From Actinocrinis sp035650855 (GTDB lineage: Bacteria; Actinomycetota; Actinomycetes; Streptomycetales; Catenulisporaceae): a DNA stretch of 29,354 nt. A program made the position numbers and the translations under genes. Of the stretch, positions 14,907 to 22,976 are shown one piece after another. The stretch's first letter is position 1; the number at the start of each line of letters is the position of its first letter. The stretch spans positions 1-29,354 of the forward strand of contig NZ_DASRGV010000223.1 of the NCBI RefSeq assembly GCF_035650855.1. Reading direction: 5' to 3'. The notes beneath the pieces are model-generated. The model was given only the letters and a program-made list of their open reading frames with translations. It was not told the origin of the DNA and made no database searches.

Positions 14907-16004
14907 GTGGGTGGTTGGATCGCACGACTGCTGGCCGCGGTGGACCGCTTCCAGCAGCGGCACGCCGTGCTGGCGTTCCCGCTCGCCGTCTGGCGCAAGT
15001 TCGGCGACGACCAGGCCGGGAACCTGGCCGCGCTGATCGCCTACTACGCCTTCGTCTCGGTCTTCCCGATGCTGCTGGTGCTGGTGACCGTGCTCGGCTT
15101 CGTGCTCGCGGGCAATCAGCAGCTGCAGCAGGACGTGCTCAACTCGGCGCTCACCGAGTTCCCGGTCATCGGCCCGCAGCTGCGCGACAACATCCACTCC
15201 CTCGGGACCGGCGGCGGCGAGCTGAGCATCGGCCTGGTCGGCACCTTCCTCGGCGCGCGCGGCGTCGCCTCCGCGGTGCAGAACGCGATGAACCAGGTCT
15301 GGGCGGTGCCGCGCAGGGCCCGGCCCGGCTTCCCGATCTCATGGGTGCGCAGCTTCGCGCTGATCGGCGTGATCGGCCTCGGCGTGCTGGTGACGACCGC
15401 GCTGTCCGGCATCAGCGCCTGGGGCGGCCACGAGTTCGGCCCGTGGAGCCGGGTCGGCATCGTCGCGCTCTCCCTCGCCTTGAACATCGGGCTGTTCTGG
15501 CTCGGACTGCGGGTGGCCACGGCCGCGCAGATCACCTGGCGTGAGCTGCGGCTCGGCGCGATCATCTCGGCGATCATCTGGCAAACGCTGCAGTACCTCG
15601 GCGGGTACTTCGTAACGCACGAACTGCGGCACTCCTCCTCGCTCTACGGCATCTTCGGGCTGGTGCTCGGCCTGCTCGCGTGGCTCTACCTCCAGGCGCA
15701 GCTGACCATCTACGCGGCGGAGATCGACGTCGTGCGCACGCGCCGGCTGTGGCCGCGCAGCCTCTTCCCGCCGCCGCTGACCGACAAGGACCGGGCCGCG
15801 TATCGGGCTTACGCGCAGGCCGAGCAGCGGCTGCCGGAGATCCACATCGAGACCCGCTTCGGTGCCCCGGACGCGAATGCGCGATCCGACGCCAAGTCCT
15901 GCTTCGACGCCGAGTGCGCGGACCCCGGCGATGCCGAGGGCTCGGCGAAGAGCGACGGGCAGGTCAAACAGAGCGCCGGACCGGCTGAGACCCGCCCCGA
16001 CTAA
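14907..16004 (+). CDS. YihY/BrkB-family inner-membrane protein (first copy)
   Basis: A 365-aa integral membrane protein. The GTG at 14907 is chosen for GGAGGGTGAGG just upstream; the open frame to 14457 lies on the opposite strand of the metallopeptidase gene and is rejected. The family pattern is clear: FGDDQAGNLAALIAYYAFVSVFPMLLVLVTVLGF (first helix and FP motif), GLVGTFLGARGVASAVQNAMNQVWAVP, and a late SSLYGIFGLVLGLLAWLYLQAQLTIYAAEIDVV. About six helices are expected. The C-terminal 60-70 residues are a hydrophilic, acidic cytoplasmic tail. The family was once called RNase BN in error; its true role (perhaps transport) is not established. A second, differently spelled copy lies at 26423-27406. 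No clear terminator follows. Confidence 0.92.
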   Translation: MGGWIARLLAAVDRFQQRHAVLAFPLAVWRKFGDDQAGNLAALIAYYAFVSVFPMLLVLVTVLGFVLAGNQQLQQDVLNSALTEFPVIGPQLRDNIHSLGTGGGELSIGLVGTFLGARGVASAVQNAMNQVWAVPRRARPGFPISWVRSFALIGVIGLGVLVTTALSGISAWGGHEFGPWSRVGIVALSLALNIGLFWLGLRVATAAQITWRELRLGAIISAIIWQTLQYLGGYFVTHELRHSSSLYGIFGLVLGLLAWLYLQAQLTIYAAEIDVVRTRRLWPRSLFPPPLTDKDRAAYRAYAQAEQRLPEIHIETRFGAPDANARSDAKSCFDAECADPGDAEGSAKSDGQVKQSAGPAETRPD

Positions 16005-16314
16005 CTGAACCGGGTCACCAGCCTGCGGTAAATTCCCGGGGAGGCTCCGCGGATACGGCGCGGTAGACCGGCCCAGCGCGGGATGCATACCTCGTCGCGG
16101 CAGGAGGGGGCGTGCGTGACGCGGCTGACTCAGTATCAGATCCGGCTGACCACTTGGTCCGCGAGTGATGGCCCAATCAAACCAATCACTCACTGTTCAC
16201 GCGCGGATGATGCGTTGTAACATATCGCTGACCTGCGAAGATGCTCGCGGCTCCGTGGTATGTACCAGCCTGCGGTCCCATGCGTCCATTACCGGCCGGC
16301 ACTAGCGTGGCGCC
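16005..16314. other. 310-bp intergenic region upstream of the sigma factor
   Basis: No convincing gene was found on either strand; the long open frames here are shadows of the neighbours. It holds an imperfect inverted repeat, GAGTGAT (16163-16169) with ATCACTC (16185-16191), partly overlapping two direct copies of CAATCA (16174-16179 and 16183-16188). This is an AT-rich island in very GC-rich DNA and a plausible regulatory site. TAGCGT (16303-16308) lies six bases before the sigma ATG and could be a -10 box for a leaderless transcript. No matching -35 was seen. Confidence 0.45.
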
Positions 16315-17127
16315 ATGTGCACGGCCAATTCCCAGCCGAGCTGCCAGAGCGACGAGTCCCGCGTGGCCTCGCCCTACGCGAAGAAGCGCGCCGAAACGAT
16401 GGTCTTGTTCCGGCGTCTCAAGGAGCTGTCTCCAGAGGACCCGGAAAGGGAACGGCTGCGCACGGAACTGATCGAGGATCACATGCGGTACGCGCGGCAC
16501 ATCGCGCTGCGCTACGGAGGTCACGGCGAGCTGTCCGAGGACTTCGTGCAGGTGGCGTACCTGGCGCTGGTCAAGGCTGTAGACAACTTCGACCCGGAGC
16601 GCGGCACCGGTTTCCTGGGCTACGCGACCCCGGTCATCCTCGGCGAGATCAAGAAGTACTTCCGCGACGCCACCTGGGACGTACACGTACCGCGCGCCAT
16701 GCAGGAACTGACGCAGTCGGTGCGCGCCGCGGCGGATCAGTTCACCCGCGAACGCAGCCGCTCGCCGAAGGTCGCGGAACTGGCCGAGCGGCTCGGCGTG
16801 ACCTCGGAGCTGGTCGCCGAGGCGCTGGTCGCGGCCGGGGTGTACAGCGTCGCCTCGCTCGACCGGCCGACCCGCAGCGAGTCGGCCGACGCCACGCTCG
16901 GCGACTTCGTCGGGGCTGAGGACCCGAGGCTCGACTCGGTGATCGACCGCACCGCCGTCAAACCCTTGATCGCCGCGCTCGACGATCGCGACCGGGAGAT
17001 CCTGAAGATGCGCTACTTCCAGGACATGACCCAGCGCGAGATCGGGGCGCGGCTCGGCTACTCCCAAATGCACGTCTCGCGGTTGCTGGCGGCGATATTC
17101 GCCCGGCTGCGCGGCGCGCTGAGCTGA
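16315..17127 (+). CDS. RNA polymerase sigma factor, SigB/SigF/SigG group
   Basis: A 270-aa group 3 sigma-70 factor of the kind actinobacteria use for osmotic, oxidative or developmental responses. Region 2 reads MRYARHIALRYGGHGELSEDFVQVAYLALVKAVDNFDPERG with the -10-reading helix GEIKKYFRDATWDVHVPR. Region 3 follows (QFTRERSRSPKVAELAERLGV). Region 4 reads LDDRDREILKMRYFQDMTQREIGARLGYSQMHVSRLLA and recognises the -35. All regions are intact. There is no Shine-Dalgarno before the ATG at 16315; TAGCGT six bases upstream suggests a leaderless message. No anti-sigma or anti-anti-sigma gene lies beside it, so its partners are elsewhere or it is controlled by transcription. Nearby stress-type genes (the CBS protein and second YihY) may be targets (inference). 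Confidence 0.93.
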   Translation: MCTANSQPSCQSDESRVASPYAKKRAETMVLFRRLKELSPEDPERERLRTELIEDHMRYARHIALRYGGHGELSEDFVQVAYLALVKAVDNFDPERGTGFLGYATPVILGEIKKYFRDATWDVHVPRAMQELTQSVRAAADQFTRERSRSPKVAELAERLGVTSELVAEALVAAGVYSVASLDRPTRSESADATLGDFVGAEDPRLDSVIDRTAVKPLIAALDDRDREILKMRYFQDMTQREIGARLGYSQMHVSRLLAAIFARLRGALS

Positions 17128-17235
17128 TCCGCGGTTCGGCTTAAGCGGTCCGGCCAAAGGAGTCGGCGGAGCCGGGGCGGCGGCGATGACCGGCCCCGGA
17201 AGCACCGGACCGATCACCGCCGGAGACTCACCAGG

Positions 17236-17655
17236 TCACCGGTTGCTCTTCGTCGAGCTGATGTCGCCGAGCGCCGACTCGGGATCGCGCTCGATGGCCA
17301 GATCGCCGAGCGAGACGATGCCGACCGCCCGGCCGTTCTCCAGCACCGGCACCCGGCGCACCGAGTGTTCGCGCATCATCCGCGCGGCCCGGTCCACCTC
17401 GTCGTCGGGGGAGACGCTGACCAGTTCGGGGCTGCACGCCTCCTTGACGCTGTGCCGGTCCGGGTCGCCGCCTTCGCACAGCACCCGCACGACCAGGTCG
17501 CGGTCGGTGACCAGGCCGCGGACCTCGTCGCCCTCGGTGACCAGGACGGCGCCGATGTCCTCGTCGCGCATCCGACGCGCGACCTCCGCCACCGAAGTGC
17601 CGGGATCGACGCTCACGGGTGCGCTGGTCATGATCTCCCGCACCTGCTGGGCCAT
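17236..17655 (-). CDS. two-CBS-domain protein
   Basis: A 139-aa protein consisting almost entirely of two CBS motifs (VREIMTSAPVSVDPGTSVAEVARRM to GLVTDRDLVVRVL, and ACSPELVSVSPDDEVDRAARMMREHSVRRVPVLENGRAVGIVSLGDLA). Such stand-alone proteins bind adenine nucleotides and act as energy or stress sensors, in the style of mycobacterial hypoxic response protein 1. The ATG at 17655 has a strong GAGGAGG site upstream; the longer open frame to 17796 has no such site. On the minus strand GGGTAG (17744-17739) could be the -10 of a SigB-type promoter, but the -35 match is weak. It is convergent with the sigma factor gene and diverges from the oxidase genes. Confidence 0.92.
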   Translation of the reverse strand: MAQQVREIMTSAPVSVDPGTSVAEVARRMRDEDIGAVLVTEGDEVRGLVTDRDLVVRVLCEGGDPDRHSVKEACSPELVSVSPDDEVDRAARMMREHSVRRVPVLENGRAVGIVSLGDLAIERDPESALGDISSTKSNR

Positions 17656-17901
17656 GAGACCTCCTCTTGCTGATTCGCCGCCGGGACGCGTGGCGGCCCT
17701 GGGGCCGCAGGCCGTCTGACGCCTGCTCGCCGTCCGTGCTACCCGCCCGGCCGTGAACTGCACGCTCGCCGCGCCAGATTTGCCCCGTTCGGCCATGGAA
17801 CCGGCCTTGACCTGCCCCGATCACCGGCAATGCCCCCTTAGGCCCAGTTTGCCGTCCGCCGCCGCGGGTAGCGCCGGGCACCCGCAAAAGCTGGAGGGCG
17901 T

Positions 17902-18540
17902 GTGGATACCCAGGGCGTGTTCGGCCGCGTCTTCGGCATGGAGTCGTGGATCGCCATCGGCGTCTTCGTCGTGGTCAGCGGGGTGGTGGCGTTCACCTCC
18001 TACTGGTTCAGGGCCCGGCCGGGCCGGGAGCCGTCCAGGCGCTCGAAGGCGAACAAGGTGGAGCTCGGGTACGCCGCCGCGCTGCTCGGCTTCGCGATCT
18101 TCCTCGCCGTCGACACCGCCGGGGCCAACGGCCAGGAGCAGCAGCCGGTGGCCGCCGCGAGCGCGCCGCTCAAGGTCAACGTCCTGGCCCTGCAGTGGAG
18201 CTGGCAGTTCAGCTATCCCGAGCAGCACATCACGGTGCCGCCCACCCAGATCGGCGGCCGCCCGGTCTTCGTGGTGCCGACGGGACGCGACATCGACATC
18301 GCGCTCACCTCGAAGGACGTGGTGCACGAGTTCTGGATCCCGGACCTGAAATACAAGATCGAGGCCTTCCCCAACCACGTCAACGACTTCTCCCTGCACG
18401 TGGCCAAGCCCGGCGAGTGGATCGGCCGGTGCGCGGTGTACTGCGGCCAGTTCCACTACCAGATGGAGTTCCTGCTCGAGGCCGTCACCCCGCAGCAGTT
18501 CGCGGCGTGGAGCAGCGCGCATCAGGGTACTGTCGTATGA
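17902..18540 (+). CDS. ctaC: cytochrome c oxidase subunit II (CuA subunit)
   Basis: A 212-aa membrane-anchored subunit that takes electrons into the oxidase through the two-copper CuA centre. Start GTG 17902 follows GGAGG. Two membrane helices (about 14-36 and 54-71) hold an extracytoplasmic cupredoxin domain. The aromatic electron-entry motif is QWSWQFSYP (98-106). CuA ligands visible are H142, C177, C181, H185 and M188. The usual C-x-E-x-C is C-A-V-Y-C here; the Glu contributes only a backbone carbonyl, so function can persist. There is no lipobox and no fused cytochrome c domain. It lies 16 bp upstream of subunit I and is clearly co-transcribed with it. It is shorter than the main actinobacterial CtaC, suggesting an accessory oxidase. 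Confidence 0.93.
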   Translation: MDTQGVFGRVFGMESWIAIGVFVVVSGVVAFTSYWFRARPGREPSRRSKANKVELGYAAALLGFAIFLAVDTAGANGQEQQPVAAASAPLKVNVLALQWSWQFSYPEQHITVPPTQIGGRPVFVVPTGRDIDIALTSKDVVHEFWIPDLKYKIEAFPNHVNDFSLHVAKPGEWIGRCAVYCGQFHYQMEFLLEAVTPQQFAAWSSAHQGTVV

Positions 18541-18556
18541 GGGCCGGGTCCGTCCG

Positions 18557-20260
18557 GTGAGCCTGGTCGAGACCCGCCCGGGGCCCACCGCCGCGCACGG
18601 CGGCCTCACCGGCTGGCTGAGCAGCACCGACCACAAGCGCATCGGCCTGCTGACCGTCGGCACCGCGCTGGTGATCTTCTTCCTGATGGGGCTGCTCGCG
18701 CTGACCATGCGCTCACAGCTGGCGCAGCCGGACCAGAGCATCGTCTCCTCCTCCCTCTACGACCAGCTGTTCACCATCCACGGCTCCGGGATGATCTACC
18801 TGGCGATCACCCCGTTCGCGCTCGGCTTCGGCGTGTACCTGGTGCCGTTGCAGGTCGGCGCCCCGACGATCGCGGCCCCGCGGCTGACCGCCTTCGGCTA
18901 CTGGCTCTACGTGGTCGGCGCGGTGGTGATGTTCTCCGGATTCGGCGCCGCGGGCGGCGCCGCGTCGGACGGCTGGTCGGCATACGTGCCCTTATCCAGC
19001 AGCGAGTTCAGCCCGGGCGTCGGCATGGACGTGTGGATCGTCGGGGTCTACATGTCCACGGTCGGGATGATGGCGCAGGGCGGCACGGTGCTGTGGACCG
19101 CGCTGGCCAAACGCGGCCAGGGCATGACGCTGCGGCGGATGCCGGTCTTCACCTGGTCGATGGTGGCCGCCTGTCTCATGGTGCTGACCGCGTTCCCGGA
19201 CCTGCTGCTCGCGCTCAGCGAGCTCGTGGTCGGGCGGATCGATCCCGCGGTGTTCCACTCCAACACCTGGGTGATCGGGTACCAGCACCTGTTCTGGTTC
19301 TACGGCCACCCCGTGGTCTACGTGATGTTCTTCCCCTTCGTCGGGGCGGTCGCCGAGGTGGTGGCGACCTTCTCGCGGCGGCGGCTGTTCGGCTACGAGG
19401 GCGTGGTGCTCTCGCTGCTGCTGTTCGCGGCGCTGTCGATGAGCGTGTGGGGGCACCACATGTTCACCACCGGCCAGATCGTCAACGACTACTACTCGCT
19501 CACCTCCTTCCTGCTGATCGTGCCGGCCGGGCTCGAGTACTTCGCGATCATCGGCACCCTGATCGGCGGGCGGCTGGTGTTCAAGACCCCGCTGCTGTTC
19601 GCCCTCGCCTTCCTGGTCCAGTTCCTGATCGGCGGCCTGACCGGGATCATGGTCGGCACGCCGGTGATCGACTATCAGGTGCACGACAGCTACTTCCTCA
19701 TCGCGCACTTCCACTACACGCTGTTCGGCGGCAGCGTGGCCGGCCTGTTCGCAGGGTTCTACTACTGGTTTCCGAAGGCCACCGGCGTCACGCTCGGCGA
19801 GCGGCTCGGCTTCTGGCACTGGCTGCTCTACGTGGTCGGCACGAACGCCACCTTCCTGCCGATGTTCTGGCTCGGCTACGAGGGCATGCCGCGACGCGTA
19901 TCCACCTACCGCGCCGCGGACGGCTTCACCACGGCGAACCTGATCTCCAGCATCGGCGCCGGGATCCTGGCGATCGCGATGTGGCTGTTCCTGATGAACG
20001 TGATCTTCTCGCTGCGGGCCAAGAAGCGCGCCGGATCCGATCCGTGGCAGGGCCAGACCCTGGAATGGGCGACCACCTCGCCGCCGCCGCGCTACAACTT
20101 CGCCGGCCCGCTGCCGCCGGTGACCGGCTACGCCCCGCTGTTCGACGCCCGGCACCAGGCGGTGCGGGAGTCCGACGGCGCGGTGCACAACGACGGCGCG
20201 GTGCTTAAAAGCGGCGCAGTGCACTCCACCGATTCGGTCGGCTCGGAAGCGGAATCCTGA
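18557..20260 (+). CDS. ctaD: heme-copper oxidase subunit I with altered proton-channel residues
   Basis: A 567-aa twelve-helix catalytic subunit. All metal ligands are present: low-spin heme H75 and H386, active-site heme H384, CuB H251, H300 and H301, and Y255 of the HPxxY motif for the His-Tyr cross-link. Two proton-path positions are unusual. The Glu of the common GHPEVY motif is V253 (YGHPVVY). The K-channel Lys of the common PTGIK motif is E327 (PAGLE, with Thr also changed to Ala). This fits a divergent A-type oxygen reductase; another terminal reduction, or a non-pumping enzyme, cannot be excluded. The start is the GTG at 18557, 16 bp after ctaC. The last 20-odd residues contain a threefold hexapeptide repeat from an 18-bp tandem repeat. 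Subunit III is absent nearby. Confidence 0.93.
   Translation: MSLVETRPGPTAAHGGLTGWLSSTDHKRIGLLTVGTALVIFFLMGLLALTMRSQLAQPDQSIVSSSLYDQLFTIHGSGMIYLAITPFALGFGVYLVPLQVGAPTIAAPRLTAFGYWLYVVGAVVMFSGFGAAGGAASDGWSAYVPLSSSEFSPGVGMDVWIVGVYMSTVGMMAQGGTVLWTALAKRGQGMTLRRMPVFTWSMVAACLMVLTAFPDLLLALSELVVGRIDPAVFHSNTWVIGYQHLFWFYGHPVVYVMFFPFVGAVAEVVATFSRRRLFGYEGVVLSLLLFAALSMSVWGHHMFTTGQIVNDYYSLTSFLLIVPAGLEYFAIIGTLIGGRLVFKTPLLFALAFLVQFLIGGLTGIMVGTPVIDYQVHDSYFLIAHFHYTLFGGSVAGLFAGFYYWFPKATGVTLGERLGFWHWLLYVVGTNATFLPMFWLGYEGMPRRVSTYRAADGFTTANLISSIGAGILAIAMWLFLMNVIFSLRAKKRAGSDPWQGQTLEWATTSPPPRYNFAGPLPPVTGYAPLFDARHQAVRESDGAVHNDGAVLKSGAVHSTDSVGSEAES
20174..20227. repeat. three 18-bp tandem repeats at the 3' end of ctaD
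   Basis: Units at 20174-20191, 20192-20209 and 20210-20227 encode DGAVHN, DGAVLK and SGAVHS. The first two are nearly identical at DNA level and the third has drifted. They extend the cytoplasmic C-terminal tail of oxidase subunit I and keep the frame. Confidence 0.7.
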
Positions 20261-20272
20261 GAGGGGCGCGAC

Positions 20273-21355
20273 ATGGCCAAACGCGTCAAAGCCGAATCCC
20301 CGCCGCGGTCCACCGCCGCCCGCCTGGCCGACGCCGCCGACCAGCGGCTCGGCATCGCCAAGGCCAAGTCGCTGATCCGCAAGGCGTTTCCGGACCACTG
20401 GTCCTTCCTGCTCGGCGAGATGGCCCTCTACAGCTTCGTCATCCTGGTCATCACCGGCGTCTGGCTGACCATGTTCTTCCGGCCCAGCGAGAGCGAGGCC
20501 GTTTATCACGGCTCGTATGCCGCGCTGGACGGCCTGCGGATGTCCGAGGCGTACGAGTCGACCCTCAACATCAGCTTCGACATCCGCGGCGGCCTGCTGA
20601 TCCGGCAGATCCACCACTGGGCCGCGCTGCTCTTCGTCGCCTCCATCTGCATCCACATGCTGCGGATCTTCTTCACCGGGGCGTTCCGCAAGCCGCGCGA
20701 GATCAACTGGCTCATCGGGGTCACCCTGTTCATCCTCGCGATCGCCGAGGGCTTCGCGGGCTACTCGCTGCCCGACGACCTGCTTTCCGGCACCGGGCTG
20801 CGCACCTTCGAGGGCATCGTGCTCTCGATCCCGATCGTCGGGACCTACCTGTCCTTCTTCATCTTCGGCGGCCAGTTCCCCGGCACCATCTTCATCACCC
20901 GGCTGTTCACCGCGCACATCCTGCTGATCCCCGGCCTGCTCATCGGCCTGATCAGCGTCCACCTGCTGCTGATCTTCTACCAGAAGCACACGCAGTACCC
21001 GGCCCCCGGCCATCGGAACATGAACGTGGTCGGCCGCCCGATGATCCCGACCTACGCCGCGAAGAGCGCCGGCCTGTTCGCCGCGACCTTCGGCCTGCTC
21101 TCCTGCTTCGCCGCGTTCGTGCAGATCAATCCGATCTGGCTGTACGGGCCCTACGATCCCTCGCAGGCCACCTACGGGTCGCAGCCGGACTGGTACCTCG
21201 GCTTCCTGGAGGGCTCGCTGCGGCTGATGCCCAACTGGACGACCAACTTCCTCGGGCACACGGTCGTCTGGAACGTGTTCCTCCCGGCGGCGCCGCGGGC
21301 ATCACCTTCTACGTGGTGCTCACGTTCGCCGGCGCCGACGACATCCACACGATGA
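20273..21355 (+). pseudogene. qcrB: cytochrome b (QcrB-like), N-terminal part, frameshifted at about 21285
   Basis: This is the first 338 residues of an actinobacterial QcrB-type cytochrome b, the quinol-oxidising subunit of a bc complex. It starts at ATG 20273 with GAGAGG upstream, 12 bp after ctaD. Heme b ligands appear as H115/H128 and H215/H230, and the quinol-site motif is PDWY (305-308). After NVFLP the frame runs into unrelated residues and stops at 21355. The normal continuation reappears in another frame at about 21289, with roughly 45 codons of the family sequence missing: the helix after LP, the YPF..E..TGD region and the HH.LDRP segment. A coding gene for a shortened protein is possible, but loss of a whole helix makes a working subunit unlikely. 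No Rieske or cytochrome c gene accompanies it. Confidence 0.8.
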
Positions 21356-21828
21356 TCTTCCGGCTCTCGATCATTCATCTGGTGTGGGCGCTGCGGATCG
21401 CGGTGTGGGGGCTGCCGATCCTCGTGTTCTTCCTCACCCGGCGCGTCTGCCTGGAACTGCAGCGCTCCGACTGGCGCGACGTGTTGTTCGGCCGGGATGT
21501 CGGCGTGGTGGAGCAGCTGCCGGACGGCAGCTATCGCGCCCCGCTCGAACAGCTCGACGCCGGCGAGCGCTACAAGGTCACCTCGCACGACGACGGGCCG
21601 GTCAATCCGCCGACACCCGGCGACTTGAAGCCCCGGCACTGGGTGCTGTGGACCGTGCGCCGCTCGCTGGTGGTCTGGGACCGCAATCACCGGGTGCGCA
21701 AGCCGACGCCGATGGAGTACGACGTCGCCCACCGCGGCCTCTGGGGCTACCAGCGCCGACACGCCGCCAAAGCCGGCCGGGCCGCCGGTTCAGCCGCTCA
21801 CGAGCGACGCGAGGAGCTGCAGAAGTGA
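21286..21828 (+). pseudogene. cytochrome b (QcrB-like), C-terminal part in a shifted frame
   Basis: From about 21289 the frame reads GAAGITFYVVLTFAGADDIHTMIFRLSI, then LVWALRIAVWGLPILVFFLTRRVCLELQRSDWRDVLFGRDVGVVEQLPDGSY. This is the well-known C-terminal stretch of QcrB (AGITFY.., TKRICL.LQR.., HGRETG..RLPHGE). It ends at 21828 with a basic tail. It could only start translation at GTG 21313 or 21316, which have no ribosome site. The last 39 bp overlap the convergent lipoprotein gene. The junction with the N-terminal part is the GC-rich self-complementary GCGGCGCCGC (21287-21296), a natural spot for a replication-slip deletion or an assembly error. Confidence 0.75.
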
Positions 21829-22893
21829 GTCCGGCGCGGCGCTCTTGAAGCTGTTCGGCCACTCGATGCGCTGACAACCGTCGAGTTCCAGGAGCGTGCC
21901 GGGTCCGTCCACGAGGGCGAAGCGGGTCGCCTTGGCCGTGCAGGCGGGTGCCGGGGTTTCGGTGCCGCTCGCGTCATCGAGTGCCTTGACGAGAGCGGCC
22001 TGCTGCGCGGCGGTGAGCTTGGCGCCGCGGGTGAATGAGCCGACCGCGATGTCGTCATTGGCCGAGGGCGGCTGGATGGCGTACACGCACACAGCCGTCG
22101 GCGGCGGGCTCATCGGCTTACGTACCTTGCTCCACGGCTCGGGCGTGCCCGGAACCGGATGTTCGAACAGGTACTTGAATGCGGAAGAGCAGCCCGTGTC
22201 GATTTCGGCCTGCGTGCGTGTCTGATGTAGCCGCTGCTCGGTCTCAGTGCGCCAGGGAAGAGCATCGATCGCCTTCGTGACCTGCTGCAACGGGAATCCG
22301 CACACCTCATGCGGTAACAGGGGACTGACTATGTCGCCCTTCGCGTCGACCAGCGCGAAAGGCGTCATCGCCATACCCATCGCCGGGCAAGCGATCAGCG
22401 CACCTGGAGCGGCCGTCTGGGAGGGAAGCCTAAGTGCCGCGACGAGTCCCGCCATCCCGGAATCAGCCCGTTGCGCGTCGGCGAACTGCCACTCGCCGTC
22501 TCCCGGCACCGTGCGGATCGGGGATTCGCAGCGTATCGCGGCGATCGGCCGGAAGTCCGGCGGCAGCGCTACCTGCTTGGTCCCGGCGCGCAGCTTGGCG
22601 ATCGCGGGATCAGTGGACGTAGACGGACACGTGCTGTCCGGCTGCATTATCACCGCGTTACCCGTGTCGTAGTTCGCGGTGGCTGAGGGGTCGATCCCAT
22701 GGCCCGGCGCGTAGCTCGGTGACCCCGCCGTCGAACTCGCGCAAGCGGCGGTGAGGCCGAGGAAAAGCACTGCCGCGCACGCCGCCGCCGCTCGCGATCG
22801 AGCGCTGCGCCTCGTCCACGTGCCGTGTCGTGTATGAACCGAATTGTCCGCGGTTCTCGACAACGTGTGACCCCGAATGTCGCTCATGTCCAC
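21790..22893 (-). CDS. secreted lipoprotein of unknown function
   Basis: A 367-aa protein I do not recognise. A long basic N-terminal region (RRSARSR) leads into a hydrophobic stretch ending in the lipobox LTAAC (about residue 51), so it is likely lipid-anchored outside the membrane. The mature part is rich in Pro, Ala and Thr and contains about eight cysteines (CPST, IRCES, IACPAMG, EVCGF, TGCSS, VCVYAI, PACTA, DGCQRIEW), probably pairing as disulfides. No catalytic motif is visible. Start GTG 22893 or ATG 22887 (two codons later); neither has a strong ribosome site. It lies 83 bp downstream of the BAAT-type hydrolase on the same strand and may be co-transcribed with it. Its 3' end overlaps the cytochrome b remnant. 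Confidence 0.75.
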   Translation of the reverse strand: MDMSDIRGHTLSRTADNSVHTRHGTWTRRSARSRAAAACAAVLFLGLTAACASSTAGSPSYAPGHGIDPSATANYDTGNAVIMQPDSTCPSTSTDPAIAKLRAGTKQVALPPDFRPIAAIRCESPIRTVPGDGEWQFADAQRADSGMAGLVAALRLPSQTAAPGALIACPAMGMAMTPFALVDAKGDIVSPLLPHEVCGFPLQQVTKAIDALPWRTETEQRLHQTRTQAEIDTGCSSAFKYLFEHPVPGTPEPWSKVRKPMSPPPTAVCVYAIQPPSANDDIAVGSFTRGAKLTAAQQAALVKALDDASGTETPAPACTAKATRFALVDGPGTLLELDGCQRIEWPNSFKSAAPDSLLQLLASLVSG

Positions 22894-22976
22894 CCGCCCC
22901 GTTCTTGAGTCCCGCCTTCCGGGACCGTCGCGCCTTGGACGGAGCGGATCGCGTCCTGGTTCCGTTGCGCTGCGCC

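Noticed and set aside
16186..17217. 343-codon minus-strand frame opposite the sigma factor
   Set aside because: Antisense of intact sigma regions 2-4; composition is typical of shadow frames.
17902..20260. Nitric oxide dismutase/NorB-like enzyme instead of an oxidase
   Set aside because: All three CuB histidines and the HPxxY Tyr are present and a CuA subunit is encoded upstream, so classical NorB or Nod is unlikely. A less usual NO-reducing branch remains only a hypothesis.
18992..21259. 755-codon open frame on the minus strand opposite the oxidase and cytochrome b genes
   Set aside because: It is low complexity (Gln, Glu, Asp, Arg, His rich) with no domain. The plus strand encodes clear oxidase proteins with all ligands. 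Long antisense frames are normal in GC-rich DNA.
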